This document shows positions 7,957 to 17,254 of a DNA stretch of 38,643 nucleotides, in pieces. The notes below the pieces were generated by a model. The model was not told the DNA's origin, made no database searches, and saw only the letters and a list, made by a program, of their open reading frames with translations. Each line of letters opens with the position of its first letter. Position 1 is the first letter of the stretch. The position numbers were made by a program, and so were the translations under genes. This DNA is from DATLGB01 sp038232275 (lineage in GTDB: Bacteria > Actinomycetota > Thermoleophilia > Solirubrobacterales > Solirubrobacteraceae), in NCBI GenBank assembly GCA_038232275.1, contig JBBSIC010000032.1:1-38643 (forward strand), in the 5' to 3' direction.

Positions 7957-7962
7957 TACCGT
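7957..7962 (+). promoter_or_regulatory. -10 box (TACCGT) for the Pro/Glu-rich protein
   Basis: TACCGT ends 7 nt before ATG 7970. No Shine-Dalgarno and no clear -35 are visible. It is divergent from the thermonuclease promoter. Confidence 0.38.
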
Positions 7963-7969
7963 TGCGGGC

Positions 7970-8839
7970 ATGGCTAGAAGACTCTTCAACGCTCGCACCC
8001 TCGTGCTCGGCGGCCTCGTCGTCGCCGCCGTCGGCGCGTTCAAGAACCGCCAGAGGGTCGCCGGCCTGCTCGGCGGCGGCTCCAGCGGCCCCGAGCCCTA
8101 CCCGCCGCCCGCGGCGGCGCCCGTCGGCACGCCCGCCGTCCAGCGCGACGCCCCGGCCCCGGCCGCGCCGATCTCGAACTTCGACGCCCCCGGCCCGCCG
8201 GAGAACACGGCGACGCACGTCCCGGCGCCCGAGCCCGTCGTCCACGATCCGGCCGGCGCGATCGACGAGGCCTCCGAGGAGGCCGCCGCGGCGGCCGAGG
8301 CAGCCAACATCGGCGGTGAGCCGGCGCACTACGCGAGCGACGAGGACGCCCTCACCGGGGTCGACGAGGCGCACCGCCCCCTCGAGGAGGCCGGCGAGGG
8401 CGTGTCCGAGGGCCAGGAGCAGGCCGAGGCCCAGCTGATCGACAACGCCGAGCCCGCCGCCGGCGACGCGCTCGAGGGCCAGCGCAGCCTCGAGGACATG
8501 CTCGACTCCCCGGCGGACGGCTTCGAGGGCGAGATCCCCGAGCCCGCGCCGCAGGAGGGCCCCGACGAGGCCACCGAGCTGCTCACGATCCCGCCGCCCG
8601 CCGGCGAGCCGGTGCAGGACGACCGCCTGCCCGATCCGCCCGCCGCCGCGGCGCCCGCGGAGCCGGAGGCGACGGAGCCCCTGCCGTTCCCCCCCGCCGG
8701 CGAGACGCCGGCCGAGCAGAAGTCCTCAGCCGTGTGGAAGTCCGACGAGCAACCGACCCAGGAGCAGCCCTCCGCGCGGGAAGGCGACGACGAGCGGGAG
8801 GAGTGGCAGGGCTGGTCGGACCGCCCGGAGGCCTCCTAG
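7970..8839 (+). CDS. Membrane-anchored Pro/Ala/Glu-rich low-complexity protein
   Basis: 289 residues of no family I recognise. The N-terminus is basic (MARRLFNAR) followed by a hydrophobic stretch (about residues 10-24), so it is probably tethered to the membrane. Nearly all the rest is disordered: Pro/Ala/Glu/Asp-rich with runs of Pro and Ala, and a predicted helical acidic stretch in the middle (about 100-175). It ends in a very acidic segment with Trp residues (EEWQGWSDR). The gene stands 48 bp upstream of a Ser/Thr kinase on the same strand. A scaffold or kinase substrate in the envelope is possible but is only inferred from position. Confidence 0.75.
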   Translation: MARRLFNARTLVLGGLVVAAVGAFKNRQRVAGLLGGGSSGPEPYPPPAAAPVGTPAVQRDAPAPAAPISNFDAPGPPENTATHVPAPEPVVHDPAGAIDEASEEAAAAAEAANIGGEPAHYASDEDALTGVDEAHRPLEEAGEGVSEGQEQAEAQLIDNAEPAAGDALEGQRSLEDMLDSPADGFEGEIPEPAPQEGPDEATELLTIPPPAGEPVQDDRLPDPPAAAAPAEPEATEPLPFPPAGETPAEQKSSAVWKSDEQPTQEQPSAREGDDEREEWQGWSDRPEAS

Positions 8840-8887
8840 GCGACACCGTCGCCACAAACCCTCGGCGCGTGGGACGATAGGGGGACT

Positions 8888-10408
8888 GTGAGCCCGCTCG
8901 TCGGCACCCTGCTCAACGGCCGCTACCGGCTCGACGCCCAGATCGGGACGGGCGGGATGTCGACGGTCTACCGCGCCTTCGACCAGGTGCTCGAGCGCAC
9001 GGTGGCGGTCAAGGTCATGCACCGCGAGATCGCCTCGGACTCCGACCAGCTCGAGCGCTTCCGCCGCGAGGCCCGCGCCGTCGCGCAGTTCTCGCACCCG
9101 CACATCGTCGGCGTCATCGACGCCGGGGAGGACGACGGGCGCCCCTACATCGTCTTCGAGTACGTCGAGGGCGAGACGCTCAAGGAGCGCATCGTGCGCT
9201 GCCGGTCGCTGCCGGTCGACGAGTCGCTCGCCTACGCGATCGAGATCACGCGCGCCCTGGCCGCCGCGCACCACCGCGGCATCGTGCACCGCGACATCAA
9301 GCCCCAGAACGTCCTGATCGACGAGGAGGGGATGGCCAAGGTCACGGACTTCGGCATCGCGCGCTCGCTCGACGAGGAGGGCCTGACCGCCGACGGCCGC
9401 GTGCTCGGGACGACGGACTACGTGTCCCCCGAGCAGGCCCTGGGCCACGCGGTCAACGGGCAGTCAGACATCTACTCCCTCGGCGTCGTCCTCTACGAGA
9501 TGCTCGTCGGCGACGTCCCGTTTCATGGCGAGAACCAGGTCGCCGTCGCGATGAAGCACGTACGCGAGGACATGCCGGACGTCCAGCGGCTGCGGCCCGA
9601 GGTCACCGCGAGCGTCGCCGCCGTGCTCGACCGCATGATCGCCAAGCAGCTCGAGGGCCGCTACCGCGACGCCGTCGGGCTCGAGGACGACCTCGAGGAC
9701 GCGCTCGCCCACGAGGCCGCCCGCCGCGGCCGGGCGACCGGTGAGGCCACCGCGGTCCTGCGCACGCTGCCGGCGAAGGCGGTCCGCGGCGTCCCGCTGC
9801 GGCTGCGCGGCCGCCGGGCGCTGATCGGGGCCGCGGTCGGCATCCTCGCCGCGGCGATCGTGATCGCGCTCGCCTTCAGCGAGGCCGCCAATCGCGTGCA
9901 GAGCGGCACGGGCGCGCAGCGCGGTCCGGCACCGACCGGCACCCGCAGCGTCTCGGTCCCGCGCGGCTCGGCCGGCGACTTCGACCCGCCCCCGGGCGAC
10001 GAGACCGAGCACCACGCCGAGGTCACGCGCGTGGTCGACGGCGACCCCGGGACGGCCTGGTCCACCGAGACCTACTCCGACCACGCGTTCACGGGCACCG
10101 CCGGGACGAAGGCCGGGGTCGGGATCTACGTCGACGCGCGGCCGAAGGTCCAGGCCACCGCGATCCAGATCCAGACGCCCAAGCCGGGCTGGAACGCGAC
10201 CATCTACGGGGCCCCGGCGGGCAGCATCCCGGCGACGCTCGCCGGTTGGACCAAGGTCGCCGGCGTCGCGGTCAAGCGCACCAAGGAGAACTTCGAGCTC
10301 GATACGAACGGCCAGGCTTACCGCTACTACCTCGTCTGGATCACGAGCCTGCCGGCGGACGCCGACAGCGTCCAGATCGGCGAGGTCTCGCTGTTCCGCA
10401 AGACCTGA
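8888..10408 (+). CDS. Transmembrane Ser/Thr protein kinase with discoidin-like extracytoplasmic domain
   Basis: 506 residues. The Hanks-type kinase domain (about 13-275) is complete: glycine loop GTGGMSTV (20-27), Lys42 in VAVK, catalytic HRDIKPQN (134-141) and DFG (154-156). A basic juxtamembrane linker leads to one transmembrane helix (about 311-330). The outer part (about 363-506) looks like a discoidin/F5-8 C-type sugar-binding fold: VVDGDPGTAWST near its start and a terminal strand VQIGEVSLF. This resembles the kinase-like/discoidin region of mycobacterial MviN, but here the kinase keeps its catalytic residues. It starts at GTG 8888 behind a GGGGGA ribosome site. It is convergent with the ddl end, 8 bp away. 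The likely role is sensing a cell-wall or glycan ligand. Confidence 0.9.
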   Translation: MSPLVGTLLNGRYRLDAQIGTGGMSTVYRAFDQVLERTVAVKVMHREIASDSDQLERFRREARAVAQFSHPHIVGVIDAGEDDGRPYIVFEYVEGETLKERIVRCRSLPVDESLAYAIEITRALAAAHHRGIVHRDIKPQNVLIDEEGMAKVTDFGIARSLDEEGLTADGRVLGTTDYVSPEQALGHAVNGQSDIYSLGVVLYEMLVGDVPFHGENQVAVAMKHVREDMPDVQRLRPEVTASVAAVLDRMIAKQLEGRYRDAVGLEDDLEDALAHEAARRGRATGEATAVLRTLPAKAVRGVPLRLRGRRALIGAAVGILAAAIVIALAFSEAANRVQSGTGAQRGPAPTGTRSVSVPRGSAGDFDPPPGDETEHHAEVTRVVDGDPGTAWSTETYSDHAFTGTAGTKAGVGIYVDARPKVQATAIQIQTPKPGWNATIYGAPAGSIPATLAGWTKVAGVAVKRTKENFELDTNGQAYRYYLVWITSLPADADSVQIGEVSLFRKT

Positions 10409-10416
10409 CCCGCGGC

Positions 10417-11367
10417 CTACCGGGCGGCGAAGCGCTCGAGCGCCAGGTCGACGAGCCGGTCGCAGAGTGCGGAGAAGGCGAGGCCCGATGCGGCCCACAG
10501 CGAGGCGTAGACGCTCGTGGGCGTGAAGCCGGGCAGCGTGTTGAGCTCGTTGACCAGCACGGTCTCGCCCTCCACGAAGAAGTCGACCCGGGCGAGGCCC
10601 GCGGCGCCCACGCGGACGAAGGTCTCCGCGGCCAGGCGGCGGACCTTCTCGAGGACCGCCGCCGGGAGCCGCGCGGGCACGACCAGCTCCATCCCGCCCG
10701 GCGTGTACTTGGCCTCGAAGTCATACCATTCGGACCCCGCCAGGACGATCTCTCCGGGGACGCTGGCCTCGGGCGCGTCATTTCCGAGCACCGCGCACTC
10801 GATCTCGAGCCCCGCCGACATCGCCTCGACCACGACGAGCGCGTCGTGGACGAAGGCGGTCTCCAGCGCCCCCGCCATCTCGGCGGCGTCGCGCACCTTG
10901 ACGATGCCGATCGAGGACCCGGCGCGCGCCGGCTTGACGAACACCGGCAGGCCGAGATCGGCGAGCCGGTCGGCGTCCTCCCCGCGCCGCACGGCGGCGT
11001 AGCGGACCTGCGGGACGCCGGCCGCGGCGAGCACCTCCTTGAAGACCACCTTGTCCATGCACAGCGAGGAGGCGAGCACCCCGGCGCCGACGTAGGGCAC
11101 GTCGAGCAGCTCGAGCAGGCCCTGCACCGTGCCGTCCTCGCCCCAGGGCCCGTGCAGGACCGGGAACGCGACGTCGGCGCCGAGCAGCCCGCCCGCCGGG
11201 TGCAGCGCCAGCACCGAGCCGCCGGACTCCCAGCCGCCGTCGCGGCGCAGGAGGACGTCGAGCACGTCGTGCCCTGCCGCGATCAGGCCCTCGCGCACCG
11301 CCGCGCCCGAGGCCAGCGACACCTCGTGCTCGGAGGACCGGCCGCCGCTGAGGACGGCGACCCTCAC
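10417..11367 (-). CDS. ddl: D-alanine--D-alanine ligase
   Basis: A 316-residue ATP-grasp ligase that joins two D-alanines for peptidoglycan precursors. Diagnostic stretches are LSGGRSSEHEVSLASG at the N-terminus (Glu-His-Glu involved in binding the first D-Ala), FPVLHGPWGEDG, the ATP-binding PVFVKPARAGSSIG, and the metal-binding LVNELNTLPGFTPTS near the C-terminus. The length is at the short end of the family. The start is GTG 11367, which shares GTGA with the stop of pknB, so ddl is translated from the end of the kinase operon. In many actinomycetes ddl lies elsewhere, so its coupling to pknB is notable. Confidence 0.95.
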   Translation of the reverse strand: MRVAVLSGGRSSEHEVSLASGAAVREGLIAAGHDVLDVLLRRDGGWESGGSVLALHPAGGLLGADVAFPVLHGPWGEDGTVQGLLELLDVPYVGAGVLASSLCMDKVVFKEVLAAAGVPQVRYAAVRRGEDADRLADLGLPVFVKPARAGSSIGIVKVRDAAEMAGALETAFVHDALVVVEAMSAGLEIECAVLGNDAPEASVPGEIVLAGSEWYDFEAKYTPGGMELVVPARLPAAVLEKVRRLAAETFVRVGAAGLARVDFFVEGETVLVNELNTLPGFTPTSVYASLWAASGLAFSALCDRLVDLALERFAAR

Positions 11368-13277
11368 GGCGTGGGCGTCGGCGTGAGCGTCGCGGTGGGG
11401 CTCGCCGTCGCCGTCGGCGTCGGCGTCGCGTCCGGGCTCAGATTCGGGTCAAAGCGCCCCACGACCAGCGCGACGCGAGACCCCTTCTTGACCTTCGTGC
11501 CCTTCGACGGGCTCTGGTCGAGCACGACGTCGTCCTCGTCGGGCGTGGCGACCTTGCGCATCCGCTGGCGCGCCGACAGGCCGGCGGCGGAGAGCTCGGA
11601 CAGGGCGTCGTTGAGGCTCGCCCCGCGCACGTCGGGCACCGCGACCTGCGCCGCCGCCTTCGCCACCACCAGGGTCACGGTCTCGCCCTTCTTGAGGATC
11701 GTCCCCTCGGCGGGCGTCGTCGAGATGACGGTGCCGGGGCCGGCGGTCGAGCTCGCCAGCTTGCGACTGACGACGACGAAGCCCGCGTCCTGCAGCAGCG
11801 CCTCCGCCTCGGCCTGGGGCCTGCCCGCCACCTTCGGCACCGCCGCCTGCTCCGGGCCCTTGGAGACCACCAGCGAGACGACCTCGCCGATGTCGAGCTG
11901 GGAGCGCGCGGACGGCCGTGTCTCGATGACGTGGCCCTCCGCCAAGGTCTCGTTGAACTGCTTGATCACCTTGACGCGGAAGCCGCGCTTGACGATCGTC
12001 TTGCGCGCCGTGGCGAGCGTCATGTCGGTGACGTCGGGCACGTCCGCCTGACCCGGCCCGCTGGAGACGAAGATCGTGACCGTCGAGCCCTTGACGACGC
12101 GCTCCCCGGGCCCTGGCCGCTCGCGGATCACCTTGCCGGCCGCCTGGTCGGCGCTGCGCACCGTCTGCAGCGAGACCTCGAAGCCGTCGTTGTTGATCCT
12201 CGCGGTCGCCGTCGCGGAGTCGAAGCCGACGACGTTGGGCACGGCGACCAGGTCGGGCTTGAGCAGCAGGTAGGCGCCGGTGCCGATCGCGGCCAGGGCG
12301 AGCAGGGCGAGCACCAGCAGCGCCCAGAAGCGGCGGCCGCGGCGCCTGCGGCCGGCGGGCTCCTCGTCGACGATCGCCGGGTAGACGCCGGTCAGCGGGC
12401 CGGTGCGCTGGCCGGGCCCCTGACGGGCCGGGAGCTCGCGCACGGCCTCCAGCGCGGCGATGAACTCGTCGGCGTCGGCGAAGCGCCGGGCCGGGTCCTT
12501 CTGCATGGCCCGCAGGACCACCTCCTCCAGCTCGGGGGAGACGGCCGGGTTGATCGCCCGCGGCGGCGTCGGCTCCTCGGAGACCTGCTTGAGCGCGATC
12601 GTCACCGCCGACTCGGCGTCGAAGGGCACCTGCCCGGTGAGCAGCTCGTAGAGCAGGATGCCGACGGAGTACAGGTCCGACTGCGCGGATACCGCGTGGC
12701 CCTGGGCCTGCTCGGGTGACAGGTAGGCGGCGGTGCCCATGATCGCCCCGGTCTCCGTCATGTCCGAGGCGCCGGCGCGCGCGATGCCGAAGTCGGTGAC
12801 CTTGACGCGCCCCTCGTCGTCGACGATGACGTTGTGCGGCTTGAAGTCGCGGTGGATGATGCCGCGCTTGTGGGCGAAGCGCGCGGCGCGCAGGATCTGG
12901 GCGGTGATGTCGACGGCGCGGGCCGGGGCCAGCGGGCCCTCGTCGCGGACGAGCTGCTTCAGCGAGCGCCCCTCGAGGTACTCCATCGCGATGTAGTAGG
13001 TGCCCTGAAGCTCGCCGCGGTCGAAGACCTGCACGACGTTGGGGTGCTGCAGGCCGGCGGCCGCGGACGCCTCGCGGCGGAAGCGCTCGACGAACTCCTG
13101 GTCCTCGGCGAAGCGGCGGTAGAGGACCTTCAGCGCGACCCGGCGGCCGAGCTGGGCGTCCTGGGCGCAGTAGACGTCGGCCATCCCGCCCGAGCCGATC
13201 CGCGACATGACGGTGTAGCGGCCGTCGACCACCTCGCCGACGCCGATGTCCTCGCGCAGCGGGTTGTGCTCGCTCAT
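11364..13277 (-). CDS. pknB: PknB-type Ser/Thr kinase with four PASTA domains
   Basis: 637 residues. The kinase domain (about 20-280) has the glycine loop GSGGMADV (28-35), Lys50, HRDFKPHN (142-149) and DFG (162-164); HRDF replaces the more common HRD(V/I/L). The activation loop carries Thr residues in DMTETGAIMGT. A basic stretch precedes one transmembrane helix (about 317-340). Four PASTA repeats follow (about 343-407, 411-475, 478-541, 545-608); these bind muropeptides or lipid II in homologues. The last 29 residues are a Thr-Pro repeat tail overlapping the ddl start. The gene starts 3 nt after the pbpA stop. Its role is to sense wall synthesis and phosphorylate division and wall proteins; PstP upstream is the likely opposing phosphatase. 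Confidence 0.96.
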   Translation of the reverse strand: MSEHNPLREDIGVGEVVDGRYTVMSRIGSGGMADVYCAQDAQLGRRVALKVLYRRFAEDQEFVERFRREASAAAGLQHPNVVQVFDRGELQGTYYIAMEYLEGRSLKQLVRDEGPLAPARAVDITAQILRAARFAHKRGIIHRDFKPHNVIVDDEGRVKVTDFGIARAGASDMTETGAIMGTAAYLSPEQAQGHAVSAQSDLYSVGILLYELLTGQVPFDAESAVTIALKQVSEEPTPPRAINPAVSPELEEVVLRAMQKDPARRFADADEFIAALEAVRELPARQGPGQRTGPLTGVYPAIVDEEPAGRRRRGRRFWALLVLALLALAAIGTGAYLLLKPDLVAVPNVVGFDSATATARINNDGFEVSLQTVRSADQAAGKVIRERPGPGERVVKGSTVTIFVSSGPGQADVPDVTDMTLATARKTIVKRGFRVKVIKQFNETLAEGHVIETRPSARSQLDIGEVVSLVVSKGPEQAAVPKVAGRPQAEAEALLQDAGFVVVSRKLASSTAGPGTVISTTPAEGTILKKGETVTLVVAKAAAQVAVPDVRGASLNDALSELSAAGLSARQRMRKVATPDEDDVVLDQSPSKGTKVKKGSRVALVVGRFDPNLSPDATPTPTATASPTATLTPTPTP

Positions 13278-13280
13278 CCG

Positions 13281-14711
13281 CTAGTCACCGAGCGCCTCCA
13301 GGACCTGCTTGGCGATCGGGGCGGCCACGATCCCGCCCTGGCCGCCCTGGACCTCCTCGACCACGACCGCCACCGCGTGCTTGTTGGTGAAGCCGATGAA
13401 CCACAGGTCGTTGAGCCCGTTGTTGTTGAGCTCGGCCGTGCCGGTCTTGCCGGCGAGGTCCACGCCGCTCAGGGCCGCCGCTGTGCCGGTTCCCTCCTTG
13501 ACCACCTGCTTCATCATCGCGGTCACGGCGGCGGCCGAGGCGCCCGACAGCGCGCGCCCGGCCTCCTCGGGCTTTTTGTCGAGCGTGGTCCGGCCGTCCC
13601 GGTCGAAGGCCTTGGAGGCGATGAACGGCTTCATCCGCACGCCGCCGTTGCCGATCGTCTGGGCGACGGTCGCCATCTGCAGCGGGGTGACCCCGAGCTT
13701 GTCCTGCCCGATCGCCATGCGGCCGACGTCCACGCGGCGCGACGTCGGCGTGAGCAGATCCCCGTTGGCCGCCCGCTCGCCGCTGCGGGTCAGCTGCGCC
13801 TGCGGGAGATCGATCGGCGGGATCGCGTTGAAGCCGAAGCGATCCATGTACCGCTTCATGGTGGCCTTGCCGAGCTTCTCGCCGATCTCGCCGAAGACGG
13901 TGTTGACGGACTTCGTGAGGGCGTCCGTCAGCGAGAGGCTCGCGAAGTCCTCGCCGCCGAAGTTCTGCAGCGGCACGCCGGAGATCACCTTGTTGTTCTT
14001 GCCGGAGATCTGCGAGTCCGGCGTGTAGCGGCCGCTGTCGACCGCCGCGGCGGCGGTTACGGCCTTGAAGGTCGAGCCGGGCGGATAGCGGCTCTGGGTG
14101 GCGCGGTCGACCAGCGGCGTGTTCTTCGAGTCGGTGGCCAGGCGGCGGTAGACGCGCGCGTCGTCGAGGGCGTTGGGGTCATACGGCGGCGAGGACGCGA
14201 GCGCCCGCACGGCGCCCGTCTTGACGTCCATCGCCACCACCGCGCCGCGGCCCGTGGGGCTCGCGCGCAGCGCGTTCAGCGCCACCTTCTGGGCCTTGGC
14301 GTCCAGGTTGGTCTCGAGGTCCTCCCCGACGCGCTGCTTGCCCAGCAGCGAGTCGAACACGCTGACGAGCTCGGTCTTGCGGCCGGTGAGCTGATCGTCG
14401 TAGTAGTCCTCGACCCCGGAGGCGCCGAGGTTCGCGAACGAGTAGCCGACGGGGTGGCCGAAGAGGTCGTGCTGGGGGTAGCGGCGGCGGTAGCGGCCGT
14501 CGGAGAGCTTGGTCGAGCCGGCGATCAGCCGGCCGTCGGCCGTCCGGATCGTCCCGCGCTTGATGCGCTGCTCCTGCAGCTCGTCGCGGTGGTTGGCCGG
14601 CTGGTTGCGCAGCGCCTCGGCGTCGAAGACCGACCAGTACGAGGTGAAGCCGATGAGCACGGCGAACAGCACGACGACCACGCCGTAGAGCTTCAGGATC
14701 GGCGCCTTCAC
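13281..14711 (-). CDS. pbpA: Penicillin-binding protein, class B transpeptidase (PbpA)
   Basis: 476 residues. One N-terminal transmembrane helix (about 7-25) is followed by a short dimerisation domain and the transpeptidase domain. The active site is intact: Ser213-Thr-Phe-Lys216 in PPGSTFKAV, Ser268-Val-Asn270, and Lys422-Thr-Gly424 in LAGKTGTAE. It cross-links peptidoglycan, working with the SEDS glycosyltransferase encoded just upstream. The start is GTG 14711, sharing GTGA with the rodA stop; an upstream in-frame extension is a shadow of rodA. This pairing and order match the mycobacterial rodA-pbpA unit. Confidence 0.95.
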   Translation of the reverse strand: MKAPILKLYGVVVVLFAVLIGFTSYWSVFDAEALRNQPANHRDELQEQRIKRGTIRTADGRLIAGSTKLSDGRYRRRYPQHDLFGHPVGYSFANLGASGVEDYYDDQLTGRKTELVSVFDSLLGKQRVGEDLETNLDAKAQKVALNALRASPTGRGAVVAMDVKTGAVRALASSPPYDPNALDDARVYRRLATDSKNTPLVDRATQSRYPPGSTFKAVTAAAAVDSGRYTPDSQISGKNNKVISGVPLQNFGGEDFASLSLTDALTKSVNTVFGEIGEKLGKATMKRYMDRFGFNAIPPIDLPQAQLTRSGERAANGDLLTPTSRRVDVGRMAIGQDKLGVTPLQMATVAQTIGNGGVRMKPFIASKAFDRDGRTTLDKKPEEAGRALSGASAAAVTAMMKQVVKEGTGTAAALSGVDLAGKTGTAELNNNGLNDLWFIGFTNKHAVAVVVEEVQGGQGGIVAAPIAKQVLEALGD

Positions 14712-15991
14712 CGCCGCACCGCCTCCCGCCGCGCGCGGTCGGAGACGAGCAGCAGCAGCGCCAGCAGGACGAAGTTCGCCAGGATCGACGAGCCGCCGTA
14801 GGAGACGAAGGGCAGGGTCACGCCGGTCAGCGGGATCACCCGCGTGACGCCGCCGACGATCACGAACACCTGCAGCGCCAGCACCGCCGTCAGCCCCGCG
14901 GCCAGCAGCGTGGAGAAGGAGTCGCGGGCCATCATCGCGGTCTTGAAGCCGCGGGCGGCCAGCAGCAGGTAGACGAGCAGCAGCCCGCACGCGCCCGCGA
15001 GCCCGAGCTCGTCGACGATCACCGCGTAGATCAGGTCGGTCGACGGCGCCGGCGTGAGGATCAGCGACCCGCCGAAGCCCGTCCCGAAGAGCCCGCCGTC
15101 GGCCTGGGCGAAGAGCCCCTGGGCGATCTGGTAGCCGTCGTTGAGCACGCGGCCCTTGGCGAAGGGGTCCAGCCAGATGTCGACGCGGTCCTGGATGTGG
15201 CCCACGGTGTGGGTCACGGCCCAGGCGCCGAGGACGAACAGCGCCAGGCCGACGATCACGAAGCCGAGGCGGTTGGTCGCCACGTAGAGCACGGCCAAAA
15301 AGGCGCCGAAGAACATCAGCGACGAGCCGATGTCACGGATGATGAACAGCGACGCCATAGCCGCCACCCACACGAACAGCAGCGGGCCGAAGTGCTTCAG
15401 CGGCGGGAAGGTCAGGCCGAGCACCCGCCGCGAGGAGAGGATCATCACGTCGCGGTGCTCGCGCAGGTAGGCGGCGAGGAAGACGACGATCCCGATCTTC
15501 GCGAACTCGGCGGGCTGGAAGGCGAGCGGCCCGAGCTTGACGCCCAGGTAGGCGCCGTTGGTCTGCGCGCCGATCCCGGGCAGGCGCGGCAGCAGCAGCA
15601 GCGCGAGGGCCGCCGCGGCGATCGTGTAGCGGTACTGCTCGAGCACCCGGAAGTCCTTGCGCAGGGCGATGATCGTGCCGCTGAAGAGCACGAGCCCGCC
15701 GACGAACCAGTAGGCCTGGCTGAGCGCCTTGGCGGGGTCCAGGCGGTAGATGATCACGAGCCCGAAGCAGGCGAGCAGGGCGATCAGCGGGAACAGGTAG
15801 GGATCGGCGTCGGGCAGCGTGAGGCGGATGACGATGTGCGTCACCACGCACAGCCCGAGGAAGACCGCCCCGTAGGTCAGCGAGACGTCCGAGAGGACCT
15901 GCGAGCGCTGGATGAAGATCGCGGCGAACCCGGCCGTCACCAGCAGCGACGCCGGGACCAGCGCCATCAGCTCGCGGTTGCGGGCGCTCAT
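14708..15991 (-). CDS. rodA: SEDS peptidoglycan glycosyltransferase (FtsW/RodA/SpoVE family)
   Basis: A 427-residue polytopic protein with about 12 hydrophobic segments. SEDS hallmarks are LGPLAFQPAEFAKIGIV mid-protein, IIRDIGSSL, RVDIWLDPFAKGR in the large outer loop (the conserved Asp region needed for polymerisation), and PFVSYGGSSILANF near the C-terminus. It polymerises lipid II into glycan strands with the class B PBP encoded next. The ATG at 15991 shares ATGA with the pstP stop. Gene order points to the RodA-like paralogue of the fha/pkn cluster, but sequence alone does not separate RodA from FtsW. Confidence 0.94.
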   Translation of the reverse strand: MSARNRELMALVPASLLVTAGFAAIFIQRSQVLSDVSLTYGAVFLGLCVVTHIVIRLTLPDADPYLFPLIALLACFGLVIIYRLDPAKALSQAYWFVGGLVLFSGTIIALRKDFRVLEQYRYTIAAAALALLLLPRLPGIGAQTNGAYLGVKLGPLAFQPAEFAKIGIVVFLAAYLREHRDVMILSSRRVLGLTFPPLKHFGPLLFVWVAAMASLFIIRDIGSSLMFFGAFLAVLYVATNRLGFVIVGLALFVLGAWAVTHTVGHIQDRVDIWLDPFAKGRVLNDGYQIAQGLFAQADGGLFGTGFGGSLILTPAPSTDLIYAVIVDELGLAGACGLLLVYLLLAARGFKTAMMARDSFSTLLAAGLTAVLALQVFVIVGGVTRVIPLTGVTLPFVSYGGSSILANFVLLALLLLVSDRARREAVRR

Positions 15992-17238
15992 CGGCGCAAC
16001 TTCCCCGTCTCGAGCTGGCGCACGAGATCTGTGGCGTCGTCGAGCGAGCGCAGCTTGTGGTTGGTGAAGAGGGCCTTGCGGGTCGCCGGGACCTGGTCGA
16101 GCCGCACGCCCGAGGTGTAGTCGCGCGTGTAGAGCTTGACGCCGGCCGGCATCTCGTAGGGCAGGCCGCGGTAGATCGTGATGGTCCGGTTCGCGTCCAG
16201 GCCGACGAAGAACACGCCGCGCATCGCCACGAACAGGGCGGTGCCGAAGATCACGAGCAGCACGGCGACGACGAGCAGCGGCGCGGTGAAGCGGCGCACG
16301 CCACGCTTTGGCGGCTTCTTGGTGGCCGGGGCCGCCCGCCCTCCGGGCGGGGGCGCGGTGCGCCGCGGCGGGACGGCCGAGGGTGCCCGCCCGGGCGCCG
16401 CGTCGCGCGTCACCGCGGCGAGCGTCGCCGTGCCCTGGGACGCGGTCGCCGCCGCCTCGCCGCCGTCGGGGAGGGCGCCCTGCTCGGTAGTCGCCCCGTC
16501 GGCGTCCCGGCCCGGGCCGACCTCGACGGTCTCCAGGCGGAACAGGACGACGGTGATGTTGTCGCGCCCCCCCGCGGCGTTGGCCGCGGCGATTAGGTTG
16601 CGCCCGGCGTCCTCGAGCGATGCCGCGGAGGTCAGGATGGTGGTCATCTGCGGCTCGCGCACCATGCCGGTCAGGCCGTCCGAACACAGCAGGAACAGGT
16701 CGCCCGAGCGCGCGGAGATGCGCTCCGTGTCGACCTGGACATCGTCCTCGGCGCCCAGCGCGCGGGTGATCACCGAGCGCTGCGGGTGGACCTCCGCCTC
16801 CGCCTCGGTGAGCTTGCCGCGGTCGACGAGCTCGCCGACCAGCGAATGATCGCGCGTGAGGCGGGTGAGCTCGCGGTCGCGCAGCAGGTAGCAGCGCGAG
16901 TCGCCCACGTGGGCGAGCACGACCTCGTTCTCGGCGACGTAGGCCGCCGTGCAGGTCGTGCCCATGCCGTGGTGCCGGGAGTCGGCGCGGGCCATGTCGC
17001 GGATGCGCCGGTTGGCGGCGCGGATCGTCGCCACCATCGCCTGCAGCACCGGCCCGCCGTCGCTGAGGCCGCCGCGGAAGGCCTCCACGGCCACCTCGGA
17101 CGCGACCTCGCCCGCCTGCGCGCCGCCCATCCCGTCGGCGACCACGAACAGCGGCGCCTGGACGAAGTAGTTGTCCTCGTTGCCCTGGCGGGCCCGCCCG
17201 ACGTCGGAGCCCTGCCACTTCTCGGCCACGCGCAGCAT
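15988..17238 (-). CDS. pstP: PP2C-family Ser/Thr phosphatase, membrane-bound (PstP)
   Basis: 416 residues. The PP2C domain (about 1-235) has all metal-binding motifs: ARQGNEDN, VVADGMGGAQAGEVAS, HVGDSRCYLL, CSDGLTGMV and GGRDNITVV. A long Pro/Ala/Arg-rich linker (about 240-318) leads to one transmembrane helix (about 322-342), and about 70 residues lie outside. It removes phosphates from PknB and its substrates. The outer tail is short and unlike a known binding domain. Start ATG 17238 lies 16 nt after fhaB, and the stop overlaps rodA. The architecture matches mycobacterial PstP. Confidence 0.95.
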   Translation of the reverse strand: MLRVAEKWQGSDVGRARQGNEDNYFVQAPLFVVADGMGGAQAGEVASEVAVEAFRGGLSDGGPVLQAMVATIRAANRRIRDMARADSRHHGMGTTCTAAYVAENEVVLAHVGDSRCYLLRDRELTRLTRDHSLVGELVDRGKLTEAEAEVHPQRSVITRALGAEDDVQVDTERISARSGDLFLLCSDGLTGMVREPQMTTILTSAASLEDAGRNLIAAANAAGGRDNITVVLFRLETVEVGPGRDADGATTEQGALPDGGEAAATASQGTATLAAVTRDAAPGRAPSAVPPRRTAPPPGGRAAPATKKPPKRGVRRFTAPLLVVAVLLVIFGTALFVAMRGVFFVGLDANRTITIYRGLPYEMPAGVKLYTRDYTSGVRLDQVPATRKALFTNHKLRSLDDATDLVRQLETGKLRR

Positions 17239-17254
17239 CAGTGGTTGCTCGCAG

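Noticed and set aside
11367..11435. Tandem GGCGTC-type repeat as a mobile or CRISPR-like element
   Set aside because: It is simply the coding sequence of the Thr-Pro repeat tail of PknB.
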